Source of the DNA: Prochlorococcus sp. AG-424-E18
GTDB lineage: Bacteria > Cyanobacteriota > Cyanobacteriia > PCC-6307 > Cyanobiaceae
Direction of reading: 5' to 3'
Assembly (NCBI GenBank): GCA_003210155.1
Contig: QCNC01000001.1
Span: forward strand, 62,001 to 126,000
DNA length: 64,000 nt
Position numbers and translations under genes: made by a program. The notes beneath the pieces are model-generated. The model did not search any database. It saw nothing but the letters and a program-made list of their open reading frames with translations, and was not told the origin of the DNA. This document shows positions 9,297 through 19,110 of the stretch, piece by piece (within the stretch, counting starts at the first letter, position 1; every line of letters starts with the position of its first letter).

Positions 9297-10415
9297 TCAA
9301 ACATTTTCGCCTTCACTCCTAATCATATCTTCGATAGAAATTTTCATTATCTGTTCAATGGAAAGACCTTTTTGGTATTGATTTATCCATTTCATAGATT
9401 GATTGCCTTCTTGAAGCACTTTATAAATAGGATTTAAAAGATGTTTCATACCAAGATTTTCTGCTGTGGATAATAAATCTGATAATAAGTTTTGAATCCA
9501 TTCTCTACAAGTAACTTTTTTGCCATCTTGCCAACGAATTAATTCTGAATTAAGACTCTCTTTAGCGGCATTAATCTCATTTTGATCACATATTTCTGAT
9601 AACTCATCCATAGAAAAAATACTTGCCTTCAAAGGATCTAAGGTATTTATATTTTCAAAAAGATTTAAAATCCTTAGTTCTATCATGGCAGTTATCCCTA
9701 AAAGCAGATTAATATCGTGAACAAAATCGCAAATTCTTAATTCCAAACGATCAAGAATCAAAGGTCTTTGAGGACCATTTGGTCTGATTGAAGACCAAAA
9801 ATGCCTAATATTTTGCATTTTTTTATTAGATATATTTTTTTCTATCCAATTAATGTAAGAATTATGATTAACAAAAAAAGGAACCCTACTTGGTGTTTTA
9901 GGAAACTGGATCCATCTCTGAGAGTGATTATCTGTAATTTTATTATTTAAAAAAGGTGAACTAGCACTTAAGGATAGATATAGAGCAGCTTCGGATCTTA
10001 TAAGTCTAATTGCAGCAAAAAGCTTATCTAAATCATCTATTCCTATATTTATATGTACACTTGAGGTTGCAATAGAAGTTCCATAATTCTCTTGTATAAA
10101 TTGATGATAAACATTGTCAATATCAGATCTTTGAAATTGAATGTCGTGTTTAAAACAAAGGGTGGATGATGGAATGATTGTTAAATTTTTAGTATTTAAC
10201 CAATTTCTTAACTTTTTTCTTGGAGTTATTAATTTCTCATATAAAAAATTGTAATCTTTTTCAGGTGTTGTTATATATTCAACGTTTCTGTTATCTGGCT
10301 CTTTTACAAAATCAGGAAATTTTTTTTCAATTTCAGCCGAAACACCAATATGAGAATTAAAAGAACCTGTAAAAAGTTCGACCTCAAAACCCTTGTAAAG
10401 ATTATTTTTACTCAT
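9297..10415 (-). CDS. gshA: Glutamate-cysteine ligase (cyanobacterial GCS2-type)
   Basis: A 372-residue protein similar to the cyanobacterial GCS2 family that joins glutamate and cysteine, the first step of glutathione synthesis. The visible segments are the N-terminal GFEVELFTG, the central SSVHINIGIDDLDKL, and RPLILDRLELRICD, a pattern of metal- and glutamate-binding residues in this family. The ATG directly abuts the trpE stop (TAA then ATG with no gap), so translational coupling with trpE is likely. gshB is not in the window. Confidence 0.85.
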   Translation of the reverse strand: MSKNNLYKGFEVELFTGSFNSHIGVSAEIEKKFPDFVKEPDNRNVEYITTPEKDYNFLYEKLITPRKKLRNWLNTKNLTIIPSSTLCFKHDIQFQRSDIDNVYHQFIQENYGTSIATSSVHINIGIDDLDKLFAAIRLIRSEAALYLSLSASSPFLNNKITDNHSQRWIQFPKTPSRVPFFVNHNSYINWIEKNISNKKMQNIRHFWSSIRPNGPQRPLILDRLELRICDFVHDINLLLGITAMIELRILNLFENINTLDPLKASIFSMDELSEICDQNEINAAKESLNSELIRWQDGKKVTCREWIQNLLSDLLSTAENLGMKHLLNPIYKVLQEGNQSMKWINQYQKGLSIEQIMKISIEDMIRSEGENV

Positions 10416-11936
10416 TTATTTATCTAAACTGGCTAATGCTTTTAGTATCCCCTTTGCTTTATTTATTGTCTCTTGATATTCATTTTCAGGAACAGAATCA
10501 GCAACTATTCCAGCTCCTGCTTGCACTGAAACATCATATTTACCATCCCTTGAGGGTTTCACTATCATAGTTCTTATGGTAATTGCGGTATTTAATGCAC
10601 CATTAATATCAATAGATCCGTAAACACCAGCATAAGGTCCTCTAGCATCTTTCTCAAAGTACTTAATTAATTGCATAGCTCTTATTTTTGGCGCACCAGT
10701 TACTGTCCCAGCTGGAAAAGATGCTTTTAACAGATCCCATACATCAGCGTTGTTTTTTAATATTCCCTCAACTTCACTAACTATATGCATAACATGTGAA
10801 TATTTCTCAATAACCATTAAATCCTTGACCTTCACAGTACCAATTTCACAAACTCTTCCAAGATCATTTCTCCCAAGATCAATTAACATTACATGCTCAG
10901 CTATCTCTTTTGGATCTTTTAATAAATCCTTTTCTAATTCCAAGTCTTGTTGATTATCAATACCTCTTGGTCTTGTGCCAGCTATTGGTCTTAAGCTTGC
11001 AACAATCTGACTATTTTTATTTTTTTCCGCTTTAACCATAACTTCAGGACTTGAACCTATCAGATACCATGAGCCAAAATCAAAAAATGACATATATGGA
11101 GATGGATTAACCATCCTCAAACTTCTATATAAATTAAAGGGATCATTATTTACTTGAGTTTGAAATCTCTGACTTATAACTATTTGGAAGATATCACCGT
11201 TTCTTATGTATTCTTTTGCAGAGAGAACTGCATCTTCAAAATCTTTTTTCTTCCAATTACTTTTCAGATCTAAATTCAAATTCTCATTTTCATTCCAATC
11301 TAAAAACTCATTTTCTTTTAAAGGAACTCTCATTAAATTTCTAGTTTTCTGAATTTTAGAAATTGAGTTTAGATACAACTCTTCAATCGAAGAATCTTTT
11401 GAAGATCTTGTATCTACATAAACCACTGCAGTAATACATCTTTTTATTTGATCAAAAACAACTAACTGATCAAAAAACATCCAGGAACCATAGGGGATAT
11501 TGTTTTCTGGTATTTCATTTATTGGAACGCTTGGTTCTATTTGATTTATTAATTCATAACCCCAAGAGCCATATAATTGTCCAATTGATGGAAATTCATC
11601 AACCATTGTTGACTTATATTCCTTTGTCCAATTTCTTAAAATATCAAAAGGATCGCCTTTAAGTGTTTCAGTTTGACCATTATTCCAAGTTTTAACTATT
11701 TCTTCTCCATAACAAACAGCTTCCCAGAGAGGATTAGTAGCAACAATACTCCACCTACCCAAATTTTCCCCACCTTCAACAGATTCAAGAAAAACACCAT
11801 GTGAATCTTTTGAGGATAATTTTAACCAAGTCGAAAGTGGAGTCTCTAAATCAGCTGGCCAAGTTTTAATAATAGGTATAAAATTTTTACCCTCTTTGTA
11901 AGCACTAAAAAAATTATCTTTATGTGAGCTGATCAT
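10416..11936 (-). CDS. trpE: Anthranilate synthase component I
   Basis: A 506-residue chorismate-utilising enzyme that makes anthranilate, the first step of tryptophan synthesis, together with a TrpG glutamine amidotransferase not seen here. The N-terminal LESVEGGENLGRWS segment matches the region that senses tryptophan for feedback inhibition. The C-terminal catalytic half holds GDIFQIVISQRF, RPIAGTRPRG, LIDLGRNDLGRV and PAGTVTGAPKIRAM. The last motif, with its context, separates TrpE from PabB. It lies just downstream of psaD on the same strand. Confidence 0.95.
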   Translation of the reverse strand: MISSHKDNFFSAYKEGKNFIPIIKTWPADLETPLSTWLKLSSKDSHGVFLESVEGGENLGRWSIVATNPLWEAVCYGEEIVKTWNNGQTETLKGDPFDILRNWTKEYKSTMVDEFPSIGQLYGSWGYELINQIEPSVPINEIPENNIPYGSWMFFDQLVVFDQIKRCITAVVYVDTRSSKDSSIEELYLNSISKIQKTRNLMRVPLKENEFLDWNENENLNLDLKSNWKKKDFEDAVLSAKEYIRNGDIFQIVISQRFQTQVNNDPFNLYRSLRMVNPSPYMSFFDFGSWYLIGSSPEVMVKAEKNKNSQIVASLRPIAGTRPRGIDNQQDLELEKDLLKDPKEIAEHVMLIDLGRNDLGRVCEIGTVKVKDLMVIEKYSHVMHIVSEVEGILKNNADVWDLLKASFPAGTVTGAPKIRAMQLIKYFEKDARGPYAGVYGSIDINGALNTAITIRTMIVKPSRDGKYDVSVQAGAGIVADSVPENEYQETINKAKGILKALASLDK

Positions 11937-11995
11937 ATTAGTAATGTCAACACAAATTATAATTATTTTCTTCTTTTATATCAACTTTAAAGAAG

Positions 11996-12418
11996 TTAAT
12001 CAAAAGTATTCTTAGTTGTAAATTTCAAACCAGCTGGATTTGGATTCTCACCAATTCTTCTCGGATTATGGCCTACTTTCTCTCTTCCTTCATTTACTTT
12101 TTCAGAGAAAACACCATCTTTTGGGTGTAAAAATTCTATATCACCACCTGGAAAAATTCGGTAGATTTTAAATTCTTCAATTCTTGGTTTGAAGGCTCTT
12201 AATTGTGTCCCTAATGCGAGGCATTGTTCTTTTCTTGCAAAGTACATTAAATTATCGCCTTCATGCATAATAGCCGCTCCACCGGTGGGCAATTCAAATG
12301 CTTGTTCCTTTGAACTTTTCCACACAATTGCATATTTTTCTTCGGTTTCTGCTGAGTTTAATAAACCCCCAGTACTTCCTATATGCTTTGGAAATTGACC
12401 AACTAAAGTTTCAGTCAT
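11996..12418 (-). CDS. psaD: Photosystem I subunit II (PsaD)
   Basis: A 140-residue stromal-side subunit that docks ferredoxin on photosystem I and stabilises PsaC. The sequence shows the conserved FGGSTGGLL-like start (here [19 protein letters not shown]), [29 protein letters not shown] and [25 protein letters not shown] segments. It is close to the usual 140-residue length. An AT-rich TATAAA-like box is visible on the minus strand at about 12435-12440, but the transcript start is not established. Confidence 0.98.
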   Translation of the reverse strand: MTETLVGQFPKHIGSTGGLLNSAETEEKYAIVWKSSKEQAFELPTGGAAIMHEGDNLMYFARKEQCLALGTQLRAFKPRIEEFKIYRIFPGGDIEFLHPKDGVFSEKVNEGREKVGHNPRRIGENPNPAGLKFTTKNTFD

Positions 12419-12529
12419 CCTTGATTTTAAGTTATTTATAATAAGAAATTAGCATTCATGTTTTGCAAAATTCGAAATTTAAAGAAAATTTTCTACATTA
12501 TTTAATATATGGAAAATTTATTTATCATT

Positions 12530-13897
12530 TTATTTTGAATCTGAAATCGGAAAAAATACTGTCAAACCTGTATCACGCCTTTGCGTGACATGCCCTCCTA
12601 GACTAGCTAACAACTTTTGAGTAGCAGTTTGACTAAGTTGTAAACTACCTGTTTGAGGGTTCCAATTTAAAACAGGGCCAATATCAGAACCATTATCTTT
12701 TTTTAGAATTTCTTTTTGATTACTTTCTAATTTTTGTACTTTTAATTGAAGTTTAAGTTTTTGACCAGCTGGTCTTAATTCTAAAATTAATGTACTACCT
12801 TCTTTTAATCCTCTAGTATTTTTATCAATTAATCCACTTAACATTAATTCCAATTTTTCAGAATCACTCAAAATTTGCGGAAGTTGATTCGGGATATCAA
12901 CTTTTAAATAAATACCACGTCGATTTAATTGTTTATTCCAGAAAGGAGCAAGCTTTTTAAAAATTTCGGCTAAATTAATTTTTGCCAAGTTATTTAATGA
13001 AGGAACTTCATTATTCACTAATTCTGCTGCATTAAATATTAAACCAAACCTCTGAATTTGTTCATTACATTCATTTTCTATTTGAATTAAACGATTTTTC
13101 ATTGATTCGTCCATCTTATATTTTTTTAACGTAGAACTGATTAGGGTTCTTATTGTTGCCAAAGGCGTTCTTACTTCATGAGATATTGCACGTAATAATT
13201 TTGCTTCAGTTATTTGCACATGTTTTTTATCGTTTTTTACAGAATTCTGTATATTGTGATTTGGCGAAATATTCGCTAATTTTGCCGATAATATTGGCCA
13301 AAATAATTTTTCAAATTGGTTATTAATATTCAGGTTACCTAAATTATTAATTGCATTACGAAATTTTACTCCTTCCTCATAATTTTCTTGATTTAATTTT
13401 GTATGCATTAATTCAATTGAAAGTTTTAGGCTTTCTTCATCACACTTCATTAATAGAATTTTCTTATCTTTTTCTCCCACTATTGATAATATACATTGGA
13501 AATTTGTGGTGATTATCATCAAAAAAGGTTCATAACCATCTCCTTGACATAGATTTAGGACCTTATATTGACTAACTAAATCGAAATCTTTCTTTATCTT
13601 GTTTGAATTATTGACTGGTAAAAAACCTGCATTCTCATTTTGAAAGTATGGAAACCCCTCAGGAGACCAAAGCCATCCCTGAAGTTGATTTAGAAATTTT
13701 TTATCATTAAACGCTGGCAAAGGAGAGGCAACCCAAATCCCCCCATCTTTACAATTTTTAGATAGGAAATCTTTTTGAATAACTTCTAAAGAGGCCCACC
13801 ACATTCTTCTAGATGTATCATCATCTACATATGTAGTTTGAACTCCTTTAATCAAAAGGTTTTGAATTTTTTTTATAGTTATTTTTGATTTCATCAA
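12530..13897 (-). CDS. Histidine-kinase-like protein with degraded ATP-binding domain
   Basis: A 455-residue soluble protein with no obvious membrane segment. Residues about 1-220 are an uncharacterised sensor region; the H-box AISHEVRTPLATIRTL carries His240. The C-terminal domain is unusual: the N-box reads LMLSGLIDKNTRGL, the G1 box DNGSDIG has lost its second glycine, and the G2 region reads TGSLQLSQ where active kinases have a GLGL-type sequence. The fold seems kept but ATP binding is doubtful. Its start overlaps the rodA stop by 4 bases (ATGA), giving a mrp-rodA-kinase unit. Confidence 0.8.
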   Translation of the reverse strand: MMKSKITIKKIQNLLIKGVQTTYVDDDTSRRMWWASLEVIQKDFLSKNCKDGGIWVASPLPAFNDKKFLNQLQGWLWSPEGFPYFQNENAGFLPVNNSNKIKKDFDLVSQYKVLNLCQGDGYEPFLMIITTNFQCILSIVGEKDKKILLMKCDEESLKLSIELMHTKLNQENYEEGVKFRNAINNLGNLNINNQFEKLFWPILSAKLANISPNHNIQNSVKNDKKHVQITEAKLLRAISHEVRTPLATIRTLISSTLKKYKMDESMKNRLIQIENECNEQIQRFGLIFNAAELVNNEVPSLNNLAKINLAEIFKKLAPFWNKQLNRRGIYLKVDIPNQLPQILSDSEKLELMLSGLIDKNTRGLKEGSTLILELRPAGQKLKLQLKVQKLESNQKEILKKDNGSDIGPVLNWNPQTGSLQLSQTATQKLLASLGGHVTQRRDTGLTVFFPISDSK

Positions 13898-15165
13898 CTT
13901 CTTAGTGATCTAGAACGTTTCAATATAGATAAAACAAATCCAATAGATATAAAATTAGTCACCAATGATGTTCGACCATAGCTCATAAAAGGGAGGGGAA
14001 TTCCAGTAACTGGACCTAATCCAATAGTCATAAATAAGTTAATAATTATTTGAAATAAAAAAGTTGAGGCTATCCCAATAACAATTAGAGATTCAAAGTT
14101 AGTCCTAGCAATTGATGCAGTATTAATAAGTTTTTTAATCAGAAAAAAAAGCAAAAATAAAACTATAGTGCACCCCACAAAACCTAATTCTTCCCCTAAA
14201 GCACTGAATATAAAATCAGTGTGTTGTTCAGGTATAAATTGCAAATTAGTCAGCTTACCTTGTAGCAAACCAGTCCCAAATAATCCTCCAGAACCAATTG
14301 CAATTTGACTCTGTATCAAATGATATCCGCCACCTAATGGATCTCTATTTGGATCTAAAAATAAAACTAATCTATCTTTTTGATATTCTTTTAAGCCATA
14401 TTGCCACAAAATTGGTGTCAATTTTGCCACTAATAAATGGAACGAAATAGCGAGAACTGAAAAAATAATTTTCTTTTTTGAAGATCTATAAGCAAGATAT
14501 CCTATAACTGGAATCCAGAAAATAAGAATAGTTGGTAAGATTAGATAAAGTATAGAAGTGATAATACAAAACACTAATATCAAAATCCACTCTATGGGCA
14601 TTTGCGACCAATAAAGCATCACACCTGTCAAAACAAGTAAAACTAAAGAGGTACCTAAGTCCGGTTGAAAGAAAATTAACAACCAAGGAATAACTACTAC
14701 TAATAAGGGCAATACTAAATCTCTTTTTCTTAGAATTACTTTTCTGTCAAGTACTAAAGCAAGAGTTAATACAGTACTAAGCTTTGCCACTTCTGAAGGC
14801 TGAAAAGAAAAGATGCCCAAGTTTAGCCATCTTTGGGCTCCAGAAACTGAAATCCCAAAAAAATAAATTAGTAACAAGGATATTAAAGTATACAAATAAA
14901 AAGGAATCACATACTTTCTAATTCTCTCTAACGGTATATAAGAAATAAAAAATGCTAAAAAATAACCTAAAAAACCAGTTAGGATATGACCTAAATAGTT
15001 AGAAACTAAAAGATCACCCTGAATACTTTTTATTAATAAACCCGAAATAATGACTAAAAATAGGGGAATTAAAAGTAGTGGAGAAAATAAAAAACCTCTA
15101 TTAAAGTTGTCTTTTTTTTGAAAAAATCCTCTGTTATTTAATAAAGAAATTCTCTTAAACATCAA
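13894..15165 (-). CDS. rodA: Rod-shape peptidoglycan polymerase RodA (FtsW/RodA/SpoVE family)
   Basis: A 423-residue protein with about ten hydrophobic segments. Family motifs include SGAQRWLNLG, FQPSEVAKL, FFQPDLGTSL, and the C-terminal LPFMSYGRTS. RodA is the SEDS glycosyltransferase that polymerises peptidoglycan during cell elongation with a class-B penicillin-binding protein. It directly abuts mrp upstream and overlaps the kinase-like gene downstream, so the three are almost certainly one transcript. Its MreBCD partners lie about 40 kb away in this window. Confidence 0.93.
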   Translation of the reverse strand: MMFKRISLLNNRGFFQKKDNFNRGFLFSPLLLIPLFLVIISGLLIKSIQGDLLVSNYLGHILTGFLGYFLAFFISYIPLERIRKYVIPFYLYTLISLLLIYFFGISVSGAQRWLNLGIFSFQPSEVAKLSTVLTLALVLDRKVILRKRDLVLPLLVVVIPWLLIFFQPDLGTSLVLLVLTGVMLYWSQMPIEWILILVFCIITSILYLILPTILIFWIPVIGYLAYRSSKKKIIFSVLAISFHLLVAKLTPILWQYGLKEYQKDRLVLFLDPNRDPLGGGYHLIQSQIAIGSGGLFGTGLLQGKLTNLQFIPEQHTDFIFSALGEELGFVGCTIVLFLLFFLIKKLINTASIARTNFESLIVIGIASTFLFQIIINLFMTIGLGPVTGIPLPFMSYGRTSLVTNFISIGFVLSILKRSRSLRS

Positions 15166-16236
15166 TTAACTATTAACAAATTGATTCTTAATTAATTGAG
15201 CTAAATTACCAAATACAACAGAACTTTCTTTATTGGGCTGACTTACTGAGATTGGTACACCTTTATTACTATCATCAACGAGAGAGATTTCAATAGGAAT
15301 TTGAGCTAATAATGGTAAGTCATTTTCTTTAGCTAATGTTTGCCCACCACCTTTGCCAAAAATTTCATATTTTTTACTTGGCATATCTGGAGGAATAAAT
15401 ACTGACATGTTTTCTACAATTCCCAGTAAAGGTACTCCGAGTTGTTTAAACATTGCTAATCCCCTCCTTGCATCTTGCAAAGATACTTGTTGGGGAGTAG
15501 TGACAACTATAGCTCCAGAAATGGGCACAGATTGAGAAAGGGATATTTGAGCATCTCCGGTCCCTGGAGGCAAATCAATAACCAGAAAATCAAGATTATT
15601 CCATTCAACTTGGTATAAAAATTGTCGGATAATACTATTAAGCATTGGCCCTCTCCATATAACTGGCTGACCTTCTTCTATGAGGAAACCCATGGATACT
15701 AAAGAAATTCCATATTTATTAATTGGTATTAACCTTTGATCACTGCCACTACCTTCTGTAACCTTTGGATTCTGTTCGGCAACCCCCATCATTGAGGGAG
15801 TATTAGGTCCATATATGTCCGCATCCAGCAAGCCAGTTTTTAAGCCTAATTTAGCTAGAGAACAAGCGAGATTAACTGCAATAGTACTTTTTCCAACTCC
15901 ACCTTTACCACTGCTAACAGCTATGATATGTCGAATGCCATCAATCTTCTGCAACTCTGGAGCATTACTTTGATTGTGAGATTCTGTTTTGGAAGGATTA
16001 TTATCTATCTCTATTTGAACATCATCAATATCTTCAAAATCCAGTAGTAAATTCTTAACCTCTCGTACAATTCTATCTCTCTGAGAATTTGCAAACGATG
16101 GTAATGATAATGTTACGATTACTCTCGGTATAGTTACTCTTACATTTTTAATCCAAGCTAATTCAATTACATTTTTCTGTGATCCCGCATCTAGAACTTT
16201 TTGTAAAGCAAAATTCGCATCTTCTATTGTGGTCAT
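15166..16236 (-). CDS. mrp: Mrp/ApbC-family Fe-S cluster carrier ATPase
   Basis: A 356-residue protein with an N-terminal DUF59/MIP18-like domain (about residues 5-80) and a P-loop domain starting at SSGKGGVGKST (about 109-118), followed by the DADIYGPNTPSMMG and DLPPGTGDAQ motifs. Bacterial Mrp proteins carry Fe-S clusters to target proteins. The CxxC that bridges the cluster in many Mrp/Nbp35 proteins is absent (the region reads MSVFIPPDMPSKKYEIFGKGGG), a condition also described for the plastid protein HCF101. It is the first gene of the unit with rodA. Confidence 0.92.
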   Translation of the reverse strand: MTTIEDANFALQKVLDAGSQKNVIELAWIKNVRVTIPRVIVTLSLPSFANSQRDRIVREVKNLLLDFEDIDDVQIEIDNNPSKTESHNQSNAPELQKIDGIRHIIAVSSGKGGVGKSTIAVNLACSLAKLGLKTGLLDADIYGPNTPSMMGVAEQNPKVTEGSGSDQRLIPINKYGISLVSMGFLIEEGQPVIWRGPMLNSIIRQFLYQVEWNNLDFLVIDLPPGTGDAQISLSQSVPISGAIVVTTPQQVSLQDARRGLAMFKQLGVPLLGIVENMSVFIPPDMPSKKYEIFGKGGGQTLAKENDLPLLAQIPIEISLVDDSNKGVPISVSQPNKESSVVFGNLAQLIKNQFVNS

Positions 16237-16393
16237 TAAATTTTCAAATATTTTGACAAGGTAGTCGACTGTTTAAAAGATTAAGAACTATGTCGAACTA
16301 TCAAATAATAGGCAATAAGTACCCCCTAAGAGAAATTATAAAGAGAAACTTATAATTAACCAAAAAAGTTTTTCTTCAAGATTTACTAAATGC

Positions 16394-17422
16394 ATGTTGA
16401 AAGAACCTCCTAAAAACTCTAGAGAAAAAACTAAAAATCTCTTATTAACTCTACAAGACAAAATTTGCTCAGGACTTGAAAATGTTGATGGCAAAGGAAA
16501 ATTCACAGAAGAATCTTGGCTAAGAGAAGAAGGTGGCGGTGGAAGATCAAGAGTGTTGAAAAATGGTTCTATTTTTGAGCAAGCAGGCGTAAATTTCTCG
16601 GAAGTGCAGGGAAAAGAATTACCTCAATCTATAATCTCTCAAAGGCCCGAAGCAAAAGGTCATGAATGGTTTGCTACGGGAACTTCTATGGTTTTGCATC
16701 CTAAGAATCCATATATTCCTACCGTGCATCTGAATTATCGATATTTCGAAGCTGGCCCTGTTTGGTGGTTTGGGGGAGGTGCAGACTTAACCCCTTTTTA
16801 TCCTTATCTTTCTGATGTAAGGAATTTTCATAATGAGCATAAAAAAGCTTGTGAGAAAGTTGATCAAGATTTACATAAAGTTTTCAAACCATGGTGTGAT
16901 GAATATTTCTTCTTAAAGCATAGAAATGAATCTAGAGGCATAGGAGGTATTTTTTATGATTATCAAGATGGTTCAGGCAACATTTATAGAGGAAATAATC
17001 AAAATGGAAAGGCATCAGAAGCTTCACAAAATATTGGCAGAACTAATTTAAATTGGGATAATTTATTTTCTTTAGCTGAAAACTGTGGGCAGGCATTCCT
17101 TCCTTCATATTTGCCCATTATTGAAAAAAGAGCTTCTCAAGCATATTCATCAAAGGAAAGAGAATTCCAGCTATATCGAAGAGGTAGATATGTAGAATTC
17201 AATTTAGTTTGGGATAGGGGGACGATTTTTGGACTACAAACAAATGGCAGGACTGAATCTATATTAATGTCCTTACCGCCTTTAGCTAGATGGGAATATG
17301 GATATAAAGCTAAAAATGGTTCTCGAGAGGAAATTCTCACATCAATTTTTACAAAACCTCAAGATTGGTTCAATGATAAAGAGTTAGAGAAATTCTGTAT
17401 AGAGAATAATATTTTTGATTAA
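16394..17422 (+). CDS. hemF: Oxygen-dependent coproporphyrinogen III oxidase
   Basis: A 342-residue HemF that uses O2 to convert coproporphyrinogen III to protoporphyrinogen IX, on the path to heme, chlorophyll and bilins. Signature stretches are [47 protein letters not shown], and near the end [18 protein letters not shown]. The ATG at 16394 lies 158 bases from the divergent mrp start. That gap contains no feature I can name beyond possible promoters. Confidence 0.97.
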   Translation: MLKEPPKNSREKTKNLLLTLQDKICSGLENVDGKGKFTEESWLREEGGGGRSRVLKNGSIFEQAGVNFSEVQGKELPQSIISQRPEAKGHEWFATGTSMVLHPKNPYIPTVHLNYRYFEAGPVWWFGGGADLTPFYPYLSDVRNFHNEHKKACEKVDQDLHKVFKPWCDEYFFLKHRNESRGIGGIFYDYQDGSGNIYRGNNQNGKASEASQNIGRTNLNWDNLFSLAENCGQAFLPSYLPIIEKRASQAYSSKEREFQLYRRGRYVEFNLVWDRGTIFGLQTNGRTESILMSLPPLARWEYGYKAKNGSREEILTSIFTKPQDWFNDKELEKFCIENNIFD

Positions 17423-17449
17423 AATTATCAAACAAAATTTTAAAGTATC

Positions 17450-18007
17450 TTAAATCGGTGTTTTAAATAAAGAACCGTCGCTTTGCAATTCAAGTTTTTC
17501 TCCAAGTTCATTTTCTAAAGAGATTAATTCATCCCTATGCGCTCTTAGTCTCATGAAAGTTGAATTATTTTCATTTTCGTTGATCAGCCTTAATTCAAAT
17601 TTCTCCTCTCTTGCTGATTTTTTAAAATAAACAATCCCAGACAAAGGGCCACCAATTAATCCCAAAAGAATAGGCCACCAGCCTAATTCAGGATATATTT
17701 GAATAATTACTAATCCCAAAGCACAAGAACCAAAACCGCCAAGAAAACCTAAAAAAATTGCTAATAATTTACTAGAAACAACTTGACCTTTAAATATTAA
17801 AATTCTTTGTTCAAAATCTCCTCCTATTTGCTTCCATCCCCTCAAATTAAGCCATTCACATAAACTATTTAAAACCTTAACTGGCTGCTGAGAAGATGAA
17901 ATCTCAACAATAGTTGTTCTATCTTTGCTGGAAGCCCTAAGAAAAAAAAATAGACCTATGGCCAAGAGAATTGTCAGCAATAATGTTGAATTTAAGGAAT
18001 AGGACAT
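17450..18007 (-). CDS. Cytochrome b6 cofactor-assembly protein (CCB2/CCB4-like)
   Basis: A 185-residue protein with an N-terminal hydrophobic helix (about residues 8-24), a short soluble part, two adjacent hydrophobic helices in the middle (about 82-128), and an Asn/Glu/Leu-rich soluble tail. This matches the cyanobacterial cofactor assembly of complex C family, whose members attach heme c-i to cytochrome b6 on the stromal side. Which of CCB2 or CCB4 it resembles most cannot be fixed without alignment. It converges on hemF with 27 bp between. Confidence 0.68.
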   Translation of the reverse strand: MSYSLNSTLLLTILLAIGLFFFLRASSKDRTTIVEISSSQQPVKVLNSLCEWLNLRGWKQIGGDFEQRILIFKGQVVSSKLLAIFLGFLGGFGSCALGLVIIQIYPELGWWPILLGLIGGPLSGIVYFKKSAREEKFELRLINENENNSTFMRLRAHRDELISLENELGEKLELQSDGSLFKTPI

Positions 18008-18169
18008 TAAATAAATTTTTCTATTAAGTTGAAAATAAAAATTAAAGTTACATCATATTATAATTTTTTAAAATTATTCTGTAAAATAATCCTATTAGAT
18101 AAAAATTCTTAATTTAATAAAATCTTAAGTAATACTCTAAACATAAAATTACTTTAAATACTTATTAAA

Positions 18170-18805
18170 ATGACTGTAGAAAATAAAAATATTGATCTTC
18201 TTTATAACGATTTAACAGCAGATTTATACAATCTTTATAAAAAATCATCCTACCTAGCTATTGACACTGAAGCAATGGGTTTAATTCATGGAAGAGATAG
18301 ACTCTGTTTAGTACAAATATGCAATGAAAATAAAAGAACATCTTGTATAAAAATTGAACTTAATACATCTTCTTCTCCTCATTTAAAAGCACTTCTTGAA
18401 GATGAAAGAATTACTAAAATATTTCACTATGCGAGATTTGATTTAGCAGCTCTAAAATGCAATCTTGAAATTAATACAAAAAATATTTTTTGTACAAAAA
18501 TTGCTAGTAAGCTGGCAAGAACTTATACAAATAAACACGGTTTAAAGGATTTAATTAATGAATTGTTAGGTATAGAATTGGACAAAAGCTCGCAAAGTAG
18601 TGATTGGGGCAGCAACGAAGATTTAACAAAAGATCAATTAGATTACGCAGCAAATGATGTTAGATATTTAATTGAAGCTATGCATAAATTAAAAGTTATC
18701 TTAGAAAGAGAGAATAGATATGAGTTAGCTCAAAAATGTTTTGAAACAGTTTCTGTACATGCAGATTTAGATATACTAAAATTCTCAAATATATTTGAAC
18801 ATTAA
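18170..18805 (+). CDS. rnd: Ribonuclease D-type 3'-5' exonuclease
   Basis: A 211-residue DEDD-type exonuclease domain. Exo I is DTEAMGL, Exo II is HYARFDL and Exo III is DYAANDVRYL, so all four acidic residues and the Tyr are present. The protein stops after the nuclease domain; the HRDC domains of enteric RNase D (about 375 residues) are absent, as is common in cyanobacteria. A role in tRNA or other RNA 3' trimming is inferred from the family. Confidence 0.88.
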   Translation: MTVENKNIDLLYNDLTADLYNLYKKSSYLAIDTEAMGLIHGRDRLCLVQICNENKRTSCIKIELNTSSSPHLKALLEDERITKIFHYARFDLAALKCNLEINTKNIFCTKIASKLARTYTNKHGLKDLINELLGIELDKSSQSSDWGSNEDLTKDQLDYAANDVRYLIEAMHKLKVILERENRYELAQKCFETVSVHADLDILKFSNIFEH

Positions 18806-18808
18806 GAA

Positions 18809-19075
18809 TCAATCTTCAGTTAAAAAATTATCTTCACCATTAAGAGTTTCCATTAGCTTATCAAGTATTCGCGAAGAACTTAATTTATCTCCATCATTTT
18901 TTTCACAAATTTTTAAGACATTTTGCGCAACTTTTATTTTTTCTTGAATAGTTTTCGAGCCCTCTTTTGCAATTTGAATTTCTACTTTCTTTTTAGCAGA
19001 AGATAAGCTTATACTCATAAGTTTTGCAATCTCTGCACAAATTTTTAAATATTGCCGGTCATTTATTGGATACAT
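18809..19075 (-). CDS. Small conserved-looking protein, function unknown
   Basis: An 88-residue protein, mostly predicted helical by its Leu/Ile/Lys/Glu spacing, with no signal peptide or membrane segment. It has a Lys-rich middle (AKEGSKTIQEKIKVAQNVLK) and an acidic tail ending NFLTED. I recognise no family. It starts from an ATG and stops 3 bp past the convergent rnd end. The composition and gap-free packing suggest a real gene. Confidence 0.6.
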   Translation of the reverse strand: MYPINDRQYLKICAEIAKLMSISLSSAKKKVEIQIAKEGSKTIQEKIKVAQNVLKICEKNDGDKLSSSRILDKLMETLNGEDNFLTED

Positions 19076-19110
19076 AAAAGAATTAATAATTAATAAGCTA
19101 GTGCCATTTA

